Of a DNA stretch of 64,000 nt, positions 1 to 12,000 are shown piece by piece (the stretch's first letter is position 1; the number at the start of each line of letters is the position of its first letter). The notes beneath the pieces were generated by a model. That model did not search any database. It had not been told where the DNA came from and saw nothing but the letters and a program-made list of their open reading frames with translations. Made by a program: the position numbers and the translations under genes. The DNA comes from Chamaecyparis obtusa (taxonomy: Eukaryota > Streptophyta > Pinopsida > Cupressales > Cupressaceae), in the NCBI GenBank assembly GCA_027943335.1, contig BSBK01008409.1:496001-560000 (forward strand). Reading direction: 5' to 3'.

Positions 1-289
1 TTTAAAATATACGTGTCTATCTTGCACTCCTTGCAAGAGGTACCTAACTATGCTACAAACGAGATGTACATGCCTTATGCTCTATAAGATTCAAACTTGT
101 GACCTCTCTTTCAAGAGTGCAAGAATAACTACACTTTGCACTTAATTTATAAAAGTTACATAATAAGATAGCAAGTACCATGACACGTACTTGTAAAAAA
201 TAGATTCTTAAAGGTTGGGTTTATCATCAAGCTTTGTCATAAGATCTAACTTAATAATTGTGTCTTTTTTTGAAGAAAACCTTTCCTAT

Positions 290-2420
290 ATATGATTATG
301 ACATTAAAAATATATTTTTATGTTTACATGTCTAAATAGACTAATCCATAAAATTGATTATACATTTACAACACAGTCTTGATAATGACCAATTTAAATT
401 ATTCTAATCGATAAAGAAGACTAAATTAGAAAATAATAGACAAAAAAAACTACCATGTGTCATTTGGAAGAGTTGGACCACTAAAAAGAAAAAAGGTAAA
501 AAGAAAAAAGTTAAAGTAGTATGAGAGCTACCTAATATCTATGTAGGAAAGTTTCCCCTTTACAGCTTAAATAAAATAAATGAGACAAAGACATGAAATG
601 ATTTTACATAATGATAAACAGATTCAAAGATGAGAGGTTGTCTCCCAATATAAAATGTACATGAGCCTATTGATGATGTGTCGAGATACAATAGAATTGA
701 CTAACAAATCACACCTTAATTGACCAACACCACCTTTAAACTCTTAACACTTTGAAACAAAATTATTAGTATTATTTAACAAATATGACCATTAAAATTC
801 TAAGTATTTTATTACAATTTTTTGCCTCAATTTTTCATTAAAATTCTAAATATTTTATTGCAAATTTTTACCTCAATAAACTTATTTCAATAAAAATTCT
901 CATATAAACTTATTTGATATTTTTTTCTAATATATTATCTCAAGTGCCAAGATACAACTACTTCATTACACTATAGTCACATTAAATAAGTAATATACTA
1001 TAAATATTCATTGTAATCCCAAATGAAATTCCATAAGGGCTTGTTTGGACCATGACATATCGGCCATAATTCCGGTATATCGATTTCAGAATATGGTCTA
1101 CCATGTTTGTGTGCAACATCATAAGATGGAATTGGAAATTTGAAATTCCAATTTTACCCAAAAAATGGGCATTTCATCTTCCACTTGAAAAGGTGGAATT
1201 GGAATATGGGCTCTAATTCCCATTTTTGAATGCCAATTTTTTGTGCCGTCGGGTCTGCTATTTGCCATTAATAATATTTTGACATCTGAAATTTTTGTAT
1301 TGGCTGCCCATTTCATTCTGCGCGTGTGGTTTTTACAGTCTTACAGTCTTCGGATCATGGATGTGACTGTAAGACCGAGCGTTTCCGTTCATCAATCCAT
1401 TAATTCACCTTACAATGCTTCATTTTCTTATCCTGTTGAAATTTCGAAGCGCCTCAAAAATTTAGATTTTACCCTAAAATCTTTCTCAGGGTGGAGAATT
1501 CTTTGGCCGTTAAAAATGGAGGATCAAATGCCCAGCCAAGATGATTTGGATTGAAGAGTGTCCGAACATACCATTCCATTATGGCGATTATGCTGCTGAT
1601 GGAGGTGCAGGGGAAGCAACAGGAAACGAAGATTTGATGGAGTATAATGGTGATGATGCTGGTGCAAAAGGCAGAGAACTCCAGGTAACCGTCTCATAGA
1701 GGGGAGAAGCCCTTGGCTACTCTGAATAACCACGTCATCTTCTTAGTCATCTTTTGGGTGAACCAAACAGGTTATCCCATATTTTGGAAATCAATTTGAG
1801 GATTTGTATCTTCCAGAATTGCAACATCTTCCAAAATTGACTATATCTGGCATTTGATATTCCATGGTCCAAACGGGCCCTAATAATATACTATTATGTT
1901 GCAACATAAGATTCTTCATATGCCATGTCCCAACCTTCAACAACATAGGAAATGGTGTATCACCAACCTTGGGGCTCACGCCTTTCAATGGAAACAAGAC
2001 ACACAAATTTTGGCCATTTTGAATAGTGGTTGTTTTAACTTATTATTTTGTTTGAATCGAAGAATATACCATTCATACAAATAATGACAAATTCTATGAA
2101 TCAAATCATGTGGAATGGCATTCAAGATACCTCAAGAAATGGTATAATCTACACAAAAATCAAAATAAGGGTTAGGAAAGAATATGCCCAAAAACACATT
2201 TTAATTTAATAGTTGATAATTAATATTTGATATAGAATAATATTATTGTAAATTAATATTATAAAATAAAGTAATGAGGTTAAATAGTTTTTGATTTATT
2301 GGTGAAATTAAATAGATGATAAAGAGTTTGTTAAAATTTAATTTTTATATAGTGTAAATATTGAAAGTTTCTAAGGGATGAGGTTGGAATCATGTTTTAG
2401 GTGGATTTGGTAGAATACAT
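290..2420. repeat. Dispersed repeat copy A, split by a MITE
   Basis: This AT-rich stretch matches 18690-20000 along its whole length once the MITE at 1037-1880 is removed. Shared blocks include the run around 595-620 versus 19083-19108, the CACCTTAATTGACC block near 713, the CTTCATATGCCATGTC block near 1914 and the CAAAATAAGGG block near 2160. No coding capacity was recognised. It is probably a decayed transposon or LTR fragment, but the class is unknown. Confidence 0.7.
1037..1880. mobile_element. 844-bp MITE, PIF/Harbinger-like (TAA target duplication)
   Basis: The element starts GGGCTTGTTTGGACCATG, and its far end is the reverse complement of GGGCCCGTTTGGACCATG, giving an 18-bp terminal inverted repeat with two mismatches. 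It is flanked by TAA at 1034-1036 and at 1881-1883, as expected for PIF/Harbinger elements (TWA targets). No transposase frame is present, so it is non-autonomous. The homologous repeat at 18.7-20.0 kb lacks it and acts as an approximate empty site. Short open frames inside it are not genes. Confidence 0.82.
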
Positions 2421-5096
2421 ATTTCTCAAATCGATGATCAAATTGAAGGAAGATTTAACTAGGGTTTTTTTTAAAATATTGAATAAGTGTAGATTACATA
2501 AAGATTTGGCAATTAAAGATTGCGAGAGAAAGCAACACCATTTAACTAGGGCATTTTGTCAAGTTCACTTTCTCAACAAAAAAAAAAGACTTTGAAGGAA
2601 TCAATCTCTAAGCTCTTTTCATTACAATTAGTACATTTAAAATTAAGGTTTCTTTTATTGCTCAAAATAGCTAGAAGGCCTTTGGGGTAGTTAAGTCTTT
2701 GCTCAAGCATGTTGAAGAAGATTCTAGGAAGGATCTTTCTTTCAATAATCAAAATCTTTGGAGATTCCCTTTTGTTAATAGCTAGATTGCTTGCCTCTAT
2801 AAAAAATGCCTTATGCCAAAAGTCTTGAAATTCTCCATAAATGTATCAGTGCATATATTGTCTTATTTAGAGATTGAACCCATTGTTGGTGCTCCAACAA
2901 AAAAATCCATCTCTCTAATCAAACTTGCATTCTATCTTGTGCATGTGAGGGCTCTTTCTTGATGTTATGCTTTATAAGTTGGATTCCAACCACATTTTAC
3001 TTTCTTTTATAAACTATATGTTGGGATTCCTTTATAAGATTCTCAGTCCTTTTTTTTTTCTAGTTCTTTGCAAAATCCATTATTGTTAGGGTCCTTTTTA
3101 TTCCCCGATGCTTGACTTTGTCAACATAAATGGACTTGGTAGTCTACACTACAACTTAAAATTACTTATTTTCTTTGATATCTTCTCTTTCTTGGGCTTC
3201 CCTTGGGAGAAAGGCTCTCAAATGATGACATTGCTCATACTATATGACCAACCAAAAAGCTACTTGAGATATTCAAGCATCTTTTTTGGACTTCCCCTTT
3301 GGCCTTAAATGTATAGATTTGGATTCATTTTCTTTTCTTTACCTTTCATCCTTGAACTTTGTCTTGGATAATTTCACTATCGTGGGACTTAACTTAATGG
3401 TTCTTGTACATTAGCAAAACATGTAATTATTTTAGTGTTTATGTTATTTTTTAGCTATCAAAATCAAGAAATAATATTATTTTCAACGAAAAAATTATTG
3501 CCCTTTTCTTTTCTCCCATTGAGAAGTTCTAACTTCGCACCTTTACATACTTATGTGTCAGAGTTCAAGCCAAAAAATTTCCTTCAAATTTTAATCTATA
3601 TGGTTTATTCAACCACTTATGTAGTGCACCATGAGCAATGAGAAAAAAATACTCTATGAAATCTACCCTAGGGTATGTTGTCCTATTTGAAGACAAAGGA
3701 ACTTTATTTAAACACATAGCCAAAGACCTTAATTATTTCCTAAATAGTAGAGGGGTTAGTCTCCTTCACTCCAAAAAACTAGCATTGGTTCATTTGATGA
3801 ACCTCCCTTGCAAGGTAGAGTGGAGGTTAACTATAATGTCTTTTCCTCCTAGTTGGGGTTCTTGTGTCACTTATCATCTAAGACTCTCAAAAGGGATGTA
3901 AGACTCTCTTATGATGGGCATGAGACTCTTTAGTGGGTTGTTCCTTTCCCACAAGAGGATTTCCTCCCATTCATATGCAATTGTGTGTGCCTAGTAAGTT
4001 GGTGACTCATTGTTAGATTTTTTTAAATTCTCCCTTTTGCGTTTATAAACCATACATATTAAGTAATTATGTTTTTTTATAGACCTTCATACTTGTACTC
4101 TATTTTCAACTCTCTTTTTTTTTTTATAAATATGATAAAAAAATTAGTAATAAATATTTGTGAAAAGAAATAAACACTTAGAAAATAATATTTGGAAGTT
4201 TTTCTTGTGTATAACAATAATTGGACAATGGTTCCAGCATGAACATTTCTTTACTTTCTAGTTTTTTAGGCTTTGCTACTACCTTGCTGGACTTTGGTTC
4301 CAAAGTGAACATTTTGTTTACTTTTAGTTTGTTGTTAGTTTCATCTGTGAATATGTTGTTAGTTGTTTCTTACAATATGTTATTTTTCTTGAGTAGTAGT
4401 TTTTTATGTTGATTTGTTGTTAGTGTGCTACTAGTCCTTTTAACACCTTTGGGCCTTGGTATTGTAAGGAACATTGCCCTTATTTTGTTTTTAATTAACA
4501 TAAAAAAATATTTAGAAGTACTTAAACCAAAATTATATAATTCCAACAATCTTAAGACAAGTTATATTAATTTATAAAATCGGAACCATAATAATATGTA
4601 TTTTCCTAAACTACACACCTAGAACATTAGCTAGCCAAACAATTTATTTCTTTAAAAATAAAATGCTAACATTAAGATATGACAATACCATGCCATATTA
4701 TACACCAAGTACACACAATGAAAAATCACAACTTCTCTAAGAAAGGTGACACACTTGTAGAAGACTAAAAAATCAAGCGATAAAACCACCACAAAAAACT
4801 TGTGAGAGAGTGGAGCCACACCATGAAGATGATTGGGTTCTAACCCATGATTGTGTTCTCTCACAAATACTACACTAGTGTAGGATAAGGGAATTATCTA
4901 CATTGAATTTAGACCATAACACAATCTATGACACTCGCAACACCAAAGAAAACTTGTACAATGGTGGGACAACTAAGACATATCATATCTGAATTAGATG
5001 AGATGATCATTGGTTTATCAAATAAGGAATAGGTTGTGGGTGACAAACACTTCCAATCCACTTAAAATAACTCAAAAAATATTCAAACACAATGGA
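2421..5096. other. AT-rich interval, no gene recognised
   Basis: Only short open frames occur here, for example 87 codons at 3638-3901. They show no motif I recognise and no splice-linked continuation. I see no tRNA, LTR or terminal inverted repeat. Confidence 0.5.
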
Positions 5097-5113
5097 CACT
5101 ACAACAAAATAGG
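5097..5113 (+). repeat. CACTA-like transposon terminus
   Basis: The sequence CACTACAACAAAATAGG matches the usual 5' end of plant En/Spm (CACTA) elements. It is followed by short GCACC/GTGCC-type motifs to about 5350, resembling subterminal binding repeats. No matching opposite end was found in the window, so this may be a solo or rearranged terminus. Confidence 0.4.
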
Positions 5114-5374
5114 AAATTAGCACCTAAAATAGCACTAGAATTTAGTGCATTTGTGTTTATGAATTGGACACTTCTGTTAGTGCCAAACTCAGTGCCAAAT
5201 TGCATGTTCTCTTTGGCGCTATTTTTTGTACCATTTTTTTCATCGCTTTTGTACTGGATGATGGATTTAACATCAAATTTTACACCAAAATAGTGCTTGG
5301 TACAGCACCACCGAGTACACCCAATTCAACATCAGGAATAGCACCTAAATTATCGCCCAATTTGTCTTATAGTT

Positions 5375-5935
5375 TTGCTTCCATGTCTTCTCCCCTTTTT
5401 TCTTCTAATTTTTCTACTTGTCATGCTTCTTTTTTTGCTTCTAGTATGGCATTGAAAATAGCTTCTTTCTTTGCTTCCTAATTGATGCCAAGTTTTGCTT
5501 CCATTATTATGTCCTTTGTTGTGTTCATTTTTTCTTCCATTATGACGTCCTTTGTTGCTTCCAACTTGGCTTCCGATTTCACTTATGGTTTTGTTGCTTG
5601 TGTTGCTTCCAGTTTTGCTTCCAGTTTTGCTTCTAAATAGGTTTACTTTTGGTTTTGCTTCTATTTTTGCTTCCAATTTTTCTTCTAATATAATGTTGCT
5701 TGTTGCATCTATCTTTGCTTCTATTTTTGCATCTTTTGTTTCTTCTAATATAGCTTCTATTATTGCATCTTTTTGTTATTTCTAAAATTGCTTCCATTAT
5801 TACTTCTTTGTTTGCTACCTAAATTACTTCTGTTTTTGCTTCCTAGATAACGCCAAATTTTGCTTCCAAGATTGCTTCTAGTTTGGCTTCCATTGTTGCT
5901 TCTAAAAATATTTCTTTCTTTGCTTCCATTTATTA
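5375..5935. repeat. Degenerate TTTTGCTTCC minisatellite
   Basis: About 560 bp are built from many variants of a short T-rich unit centred on TTTTGCTTCCA, with irregular spacing. The open frames across it on both strands (FAS-rich on plus, GSKTGSK-like on minus) come from the repeat and are not genes. It lies just inside the CACTA-like terminus and may be its subterminal repeat region. Confidence 0.65.
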
Positions 5936-6700
5936 ATTTAATATGTTTTATTTCAATTTAATTAATTAAATATATCATGCCTCTTAAATAACTTACGTGA
6001 TTATAGAGTAAGTCATATTACATCTGAAATATTTTATAGGATAAAATTTATAAAGATTTTTTAGGGAAATGAACATCCATACAAATTAACAACATCATTA
6101 TACTATTAAATGTTTCTCAAAATAAAATCTACAACAATATCTAATATATATATATATATAATAAGAAGATAATTATTATAACATGATCATCATCTATAAT
6201 TAAAATAAGTGAGTTTAATATCTATAATTTTATTGAATTTGACAACACCCATCTTGATCAGTAAATTAAAATCATCATACATAATAAATATCCATCCAAA
6301 AATCATCGACAACTTTCAATATATATAAATTGACAAATCAATACTTATAAGATCATCATCATATATAACTAAAACAAGTGAAACTCAAATATGCCAGTAG
6401 ATCAATAACGTGTCAAAATGATACATGTCCAACTGTAGACATAATTCAATATGATACATATACAAATGATAGAAGTAAAAATGATAAATTATGTAACTCA
6501 AAATGATACAAGCCAAGATGATACATGTCCAAATGATGTAATTCAAAATGATACAACTCAATAATATGGTACTACAGGCTGTGAAAATGATATATATGAT
6601 AGTAACCATGAAAAGAGGCATCATAAAAATATATTAGCAACAATCCATGATGTAGTCTATATGATCATGAATGTCACTGGATACTACCAACAACTGCCTA
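5936..6700. other. AT-rich interval, no gene recognised
   Basis: It contains a short TA run near 6145-6162 and several AATGATAC-type repeats at 6415-6560, but no coding signal. Confidence 0.5.
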
Positions 6701-6746
6701 ATCATCATCATCATCGGTGTCGTCGTCCTCATCGTCATCGTCGTCC

Positions 6747-6819
<73 letters not shown>

Positions 6820-6827
6820 TGTCATCG

Positions 6828-6868
<41 letters not shown>

Positions 6869-6879
6869 GTCATCGTCGC

Positions 6880-6914
<35 letters not shown>

Positions 6915-7012
6915 CCGTCATTTTCATCATCTTCATCATCACCATCATTTTCATCATCTTCATCGGCCTCGATGTCTTCTATGTTTGTGTTTGTGTCATC
7001 ATCATCCTCTAT
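6701..7012. repeat. (TCA)n / (ATC)n trinucleotide microsatellite
   Basis: The core at about 6748-6912 is an almost pure CAT/ATC/TCA triplet array, with interrupted flanks carrying CG and TTT variants. A triplet repeat without stops opens several frames at once (poly-His, Ile, Ser, Asp and Met), so none of the overlapping frames is evidence of a protein. Confidence 0.95.
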
Positions 7013-7350
7013 CATGTGATCTGTACCAAAACCAACATATTCTAGATCTATATCATGAGGATCATCTCAATCTTCTGGAAAACTCATGTTTTGGAAGAAA
7101 AAAACATTTAAAATAAAAAAAATATTATTTATTTCATGCAATAGTTTATTTTTCTGTTATATATCTAATATTAAAACATATGAAATGAAACCATAATCAC
7201 ATTACATCATACCAAAGTGCACATACCATGTAATAAAATTTCAAAAAACTTATAGCTAATATGTCATTCCAATGATGTAAAACATGTAATTATTATAATA
7301 AATGTTAGTAAAGATCATAAAAAATATTGTTATATAATTTAACTATCAAT
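7013..7350. other. AT-rich interval, no gene recognised
   Basis: This is non-coding sequence between the triplet microsatellite and the LINE target-site duplication. Confidence 0.5.
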
Positions 7351-7363
7351 TATAAATTCTATT
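7351..7363 (+). repeat. LINE 5' target-site duplication
   Basis: TATAAATTCTATT here is repeated exactly at 15553-15565. The two copies bracket the LINE at the points where LINE-like sequence starts and stops. A 13-bp duplication is typical of target-primed reverse transcription. Confidence 0.8.
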
Positions 7364-7414
7364 GGTTGATGAAGAAGTGGGAGTAACATCCAAAGGTGTG
7401 AACACATTGACAGA

Positions 7415-9050
7415 ATGGCGGAGACTTCGGGCAGGAGCAAGGTTCCTGAGTGTGTGAGTGGGAATTTTTTTTTGAATGAGTGGCCTGGTAATGGCATCCA
7501 TGTTGTTGTTGGTGTGGTTATGGAAGAGGTTGCTGACATGGTTTTGGGAAGAATCTTCCTCCCATGGTCAGTATTACTAGAGGACATATTCTGCTACATG
7601 GGTCAGAGGTTGTTCTTGATCAGAACGGTTAGAAGTCAACAAAGGTTGTTGATTCCGAGAGCAAGGTTGAGGAAGGTCCCTCGGAGAATGGTGGGACTCT
7701 TCTGGAAGAATCCCCAAAGGAGGGCCCTATTCCTAGTGCTGGTCAAAAGAGTGAGAGTAGAGGCAAGTGGTCTACCCTTTTTGGTATTAAACCCACAGGC
7801 AAATCCTCCTTCCCTACAGTGAATGTGGTCTTCGATCCTTGTAAAGGTGAGTTCTCTATTTTTATCTCTGATCCCCTGATTGACTTCTCCATCTCCTCTA
7901 TGGAGTTGACCCTGATTAGAAAATTTGCTGGGGGTAGATCTAACATTGAGGTTGTTAGGCAGTTTTCTAAGAAAAAATGGTTTCTCAAGGGACAAGTTGA
8001 CATTGCTACCATGTCCAAAGGCTTCTTCTCCTTTGAATTCTCAAGTATGGAGGATCTATCTAACATTATTTATGGAGGCCCTTGGATGGTTGGTTGTTAC
8101 TCTCTAGCTCTTTGTAAATGGGCTCCCAACCTGGAACTCAAGGATTCTGCTTTCTTAGTCTCAGCTCCGATTTGGGTCAGGTTCCCTGGCCTCCCTCTTA
8201 AATACTGGCATGAGGACGTTCTGGGTGGTTTGACTAGCTCTTTTGGAGATCTCCTCTCTATAGATCCTATGACTATGTCCAGAACTAGAAGAGTTTACGC
8301 CAGGATATGTGTGAATATCCTTCAGACGGCTGACATGCCTCACAATATTGATATAAACTCTAAACTTGGTGTGTGGAATCAATCAGTCGAATTTGAGTCC
8401 CTTCCCTTTGTCTATTATATCTATCACAAATCTGACCATAGGGAAAAGGATTGTCCCCTCAAAACCCTGAAACCTAAGGTACCCCCCTCTAAGAAGGTGT
8501 AGAAGGAAAAAGTTTTGGTGAACCCTAGTGCTACTAGCTCAAAGGCCCTGACTGTGCCTTCTGGAGCTGGTATAGATTCAAGAGCAAATGATCCCCCTCA
8601 GAAAACTATTGACCCTGAGAATCAATCTAATTTGGAAAAGATGGCACCCTTGGCACTTGAAGGAACCCTTGAAGAAGGAGAAATTAGAGCTACTTCAGCC
8701 TCTAAGGATGACCTCCCTTGTGGGGTTCCCAAGAGTCCCTCAGTAGATAAAGAAGATGGTACCTGCATCTAGGATAGTTTGTTGAGTCCAAAAACATCGT
8801 GAACTAAGAAAATATGGGCAGATTCGTATGATGAATCCAACCCTTTTCTTGAAAATGAGGAGGCTCCCTAGACGGAGGTAGGGCATAATAAAAAGAAACA
8901 GGTTGAGTCTCCCCTAGGAATGCCTCTAGGTGGAGTTACTACTAGAGCTATGAGAGCGGATGTGGGAATGACTAAACCTACCAGAGGCAGAAGAGGTAAT
9001 AAACTCATGAGAGAATAGGAAAGGAGACAAAGTATTGTGGATGGGCATTA
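7415..9050 (+). pseudogene. LINE ORF1, gag-like protein with DUF4283-type domain and degenerate zinc knuckle (broken)
   Basis: The best-preserved part is an open frame at 7819-8502. Its sequence (GPWMVGCYSLALCKW, APIWVRFPGLPLKYW) is typical of the DUF4283 domain of plant LINE ORF1 proteins, which bind the element RNA. In the same frame, coding sequence extends upstream to about 7645 through GKWSTLFGIKPTGKS. A CCHC knuckle follows at about 8420-8460 as YYIYHKSDHREKDC: both first cysteines are Tyr and the conserved Gly is Asp, each explained by a G-to-A change. In-frame TAG stops lie near 7642, 8500, 8770, 8870 and 9015, and a TGA near 8800. The natural stop is probably the TAA near 9048, 36 bp before ORF2. 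The ATG at 7415 is a possible start but lies in another frame, so a frameshift is implied. Confidence 0.75.
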
Positions 9051-9083
9051 ACGCACTATCCCGGAATGCTCTCAAGGTAAGAA

Positions 9084-12000
9084 ATGAAGATCATCTCTTG
9101 GAATATGAGGGGACTTAACATCCCCCATAAATGGGACCTTTTAAGAAATTTTTTTAGGGATCAAAAGCCTGATATCATTCTTATTTAGGAAACTAAAATG
9201 GCTAGAGATAAAGTTGAAAAGATTAAAGTGTTTAAGAACTGTGGGGTTGTGGGCTGCAGCTCGGATGGGGCCTCTGGGGGGACCACTGCCTTCTGGAACC
9301 TCAATACTAACCAAGGAGAGATTATTAAGTCAGAAGGAAACATTTCTTCTATTAGGTTCTACCATATTAGAGACAACTTCTGTTGGGTTCTCTCTAATAT
9401 CTACATGCCCAACTCTAAAAGTGGTAGAGATAAGTTTTGGAGAAAACTGGAAGATGAGAGAAGCAATTTCAAGAATGACTATTGGATGGTTGTTGGAGAC
9501 TTTAACACTCCTCTAAGTGACTTTGAGAAATCTAGGGGTGTCTCCTCCCACAGTGACAGTAGTGTGGCCCTGATGGATTTCATTAATAATCAATCCCTCT
9601 TGGATCTCAATCTCAGAGGAGGGACCTATACCTGGTCCAATCGCAGAACTAGTGATGACTTGATTCAAGTCCATCTAGATAGGGCTTTGTTATCTACAGA
9701 CTAGATCCTTTCCTATGCCTGCTCGTTATCTACTCTGCAATGTATTGGCTCTGATCATTCTCCCATTGCTCTTCAGGTTAACCCCATGTTAGGTAAAAGA
9801 CACCCTCCCTTTAGATTTGAGAAAATGTGGATGCAACACCCAGACTTAGAAAGGAACATAGTTGACTGGTGGAATGTCCATGTGGAGGGAACAACTATGT
9901 ATAAAGTTGTCCAAAAACTTAAGAGAATAAAAAACAAAATCAAAGTGTGGAATAAGGACATTTTTGGGGACATCTTCAAAGCTAAAATCACTATTCAGTT
10001 TGACCTTCAAGATTTACAAGATACTATCCAAAAGGAGGGCCTTACTAAGGAGAACAAACTGAAGGAAAATATAATTTAGGCTGACTATCATAACATCATC
10101 TCTAAGGAAGAAGCCTCCTAGAGACAAAGATCTAGGGCTCTTTGGCTTAAGGTTGGGGACAAGAACACTTGTTTCTTCCAAATGACAGCTCAGAAACATA
10201 AGGCAGCCAAAAGGATAGATAGTCTCAACAACCCTTTTGGTATACTGGATAAGGAGGAGGACATAAAAAAAGAAGTCATTGCTTATTTTTCCTCTTTTCT
10301 CTCTAGTGACCCATCCCTCTCCTCGGACAATCAGAATCTGTTGTTGGATTCCATCCCTTGTATCCTTGATCGGGATGCTAATGATTTTATATGTAAAATC
10401 CCTTCCTTTGAGGAGATTAAAGTTGCTGCCTTTTCCTTTGAGGGGGAAAAAGCTCCTGGTCCGGATGGCTTCCCCCCTTTCTTTTTCCAATCCTTTTGGC
10501 ACATTGTTGAAAAAGATGTCTTAGCTACGGTTAAAGAATTCTTTAGAGTCGGTTCTCTGCTTAAGGAAGCTAATTTGACCTTGTTTGTTTTTATCCCCAA
10601 GAAACTTGGTGCTGATTATATGGAGAGCTTCATACCTATCGGCCTATGTAATACCTTCTACAAGATCGTCTCTAAAGTCCTGACAATGAGAATTATGGTT
10701 TTCCTCCCTATGATTATTTACCCCCAGCATAATGGTTTTATGTCAGGGCGTCAAATCTTAGACTCTATTATTATTGTTCATGAGAATATCCATTCTCTGG
10801 AGGTCTCGTAGAAACAAGGTTTCCTCATGAAGGTCAACCTTTCTAAAGCCTACAACATAGTGGATTGGGACTTCCTATGCAGAGTTCTTTTGGCCTTTGG
10901 ATTTTCGGGGCATGCAGTGAACCTCATCCAACAACTGATCTCCACACCTTCTATTTCGGTGATGGTGAATGACGCGGCTTCCAACCTCTTCTTCCCTTCT
11001 AGAGGTCTCTGCTAGGGGATCCTATTTCTCCCATCCTCTTTGCCATTCTGGTTGAATGCCTTGGAATATTTTTCTCTAAATGGGTTCATGAAGGTCTTAT
11101 CCAGGGTATGATTCCCTCCTCTTCCTGCTAGCCTTGTTCCCATGAACAATTTGTTGATGACACGGTCTTAATGGGATCTTCCTCGATTAAAGAATTTAGA
11201 AATATCAAGCAAGCTCTGAATATCTACTCCTTAGCTACGTGCCAACTTATCAACTGGGAGAAAATATCTCTTTTCTTTATCAATACTCCCCTTCTTAGAA
11301 AGGAAAAAATGGTGACTATTATTGGCTGTAAGATCTCCTCTTTCCCTTCTACCTACTTGGGTCTTCCTCTGGGCCTTAAACCCCCAAACTCCTTCTGGAA
11401 CAACATTGTTGATAAATTCAACCATAAGTTGGTTGGCTGGAAAGGGGTGCTCCTCAGCCAAGCGAGAAAGATCATCTTGCTCAAAGCCTCCCTTTAGAAC
11501 CTTCATGTTTATGCTTTGAGCCTCTTCAGAATTCCTTCTAAGTTTGCTAACATTATTGAGCATTTGTAGAAAATATTTTTGTGGTCTGGCATGGAGTAGA
11601 AAAGTAGGACCCATCTTGCGGCCTGGGAGAATGTCTGTAAACCTATTAAGCATGGCAGTCTTGGTATCAGAAAAATTAAAGACTTCAATATGGCTTTGAT
11701 GGCTAAGAAAATCTAGAGAACTTTCAAAGAGGAAAAAGAGTGGAATAAAATTCTCAAATCTAAGTACCTCTTTACCACCCTGTCCATCGATGCTTTCCTT
11801 GCCTCCCCTCTCAATGTCTGTGGGTTCTTCATCTGGAATATCCTCAAAGCTAAATCTCTTGCTGCCAAAGGTGCTATATGGAGTATTGGCAATGGCAGGG
11901 TGATCAACTTCTGGGAAGATCCTTGGATCAAGGAAAAACCCCTCATCCAATTCAATGATATGACCCCTCTGAATGACTTATGTATTAGCAGAATTGGGAG

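Noticed and set aside
1119..2084. Several 60-105-codon frames
   Set aside because: They lie within or across the MITE boundaries and show no protein-like conservation.
5164..5785. Ser/Ala/Phe-rich plus-strand and GSK-rich minus-strand frames
   Set aside because: They arise from the TTTTGCTTCC repeat, and their pattern follows the DNA unit rather than a protein constraint.
6634..7116. Overlapping long frames with poly-Met, His, Ile, Asp and Ser
   Set aside because: All are products of the stop-free triplet repeat; no conserved flanking protein sequence.
7415..7822. Separate 135-codon gene at the LINE start
   Set aside because: Most of it overlaps the ORF1 frame that reads GKWSTLFGIKPTGKS; only its first part may be real ORF1 N-terminus before a frameshift.
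11231..11950. 239-codon minus-strand frame
   Set aside because: It lies opposite the LINE reverse transcriptase thumb region, which has clear plus-strand homology; a shadow frame.
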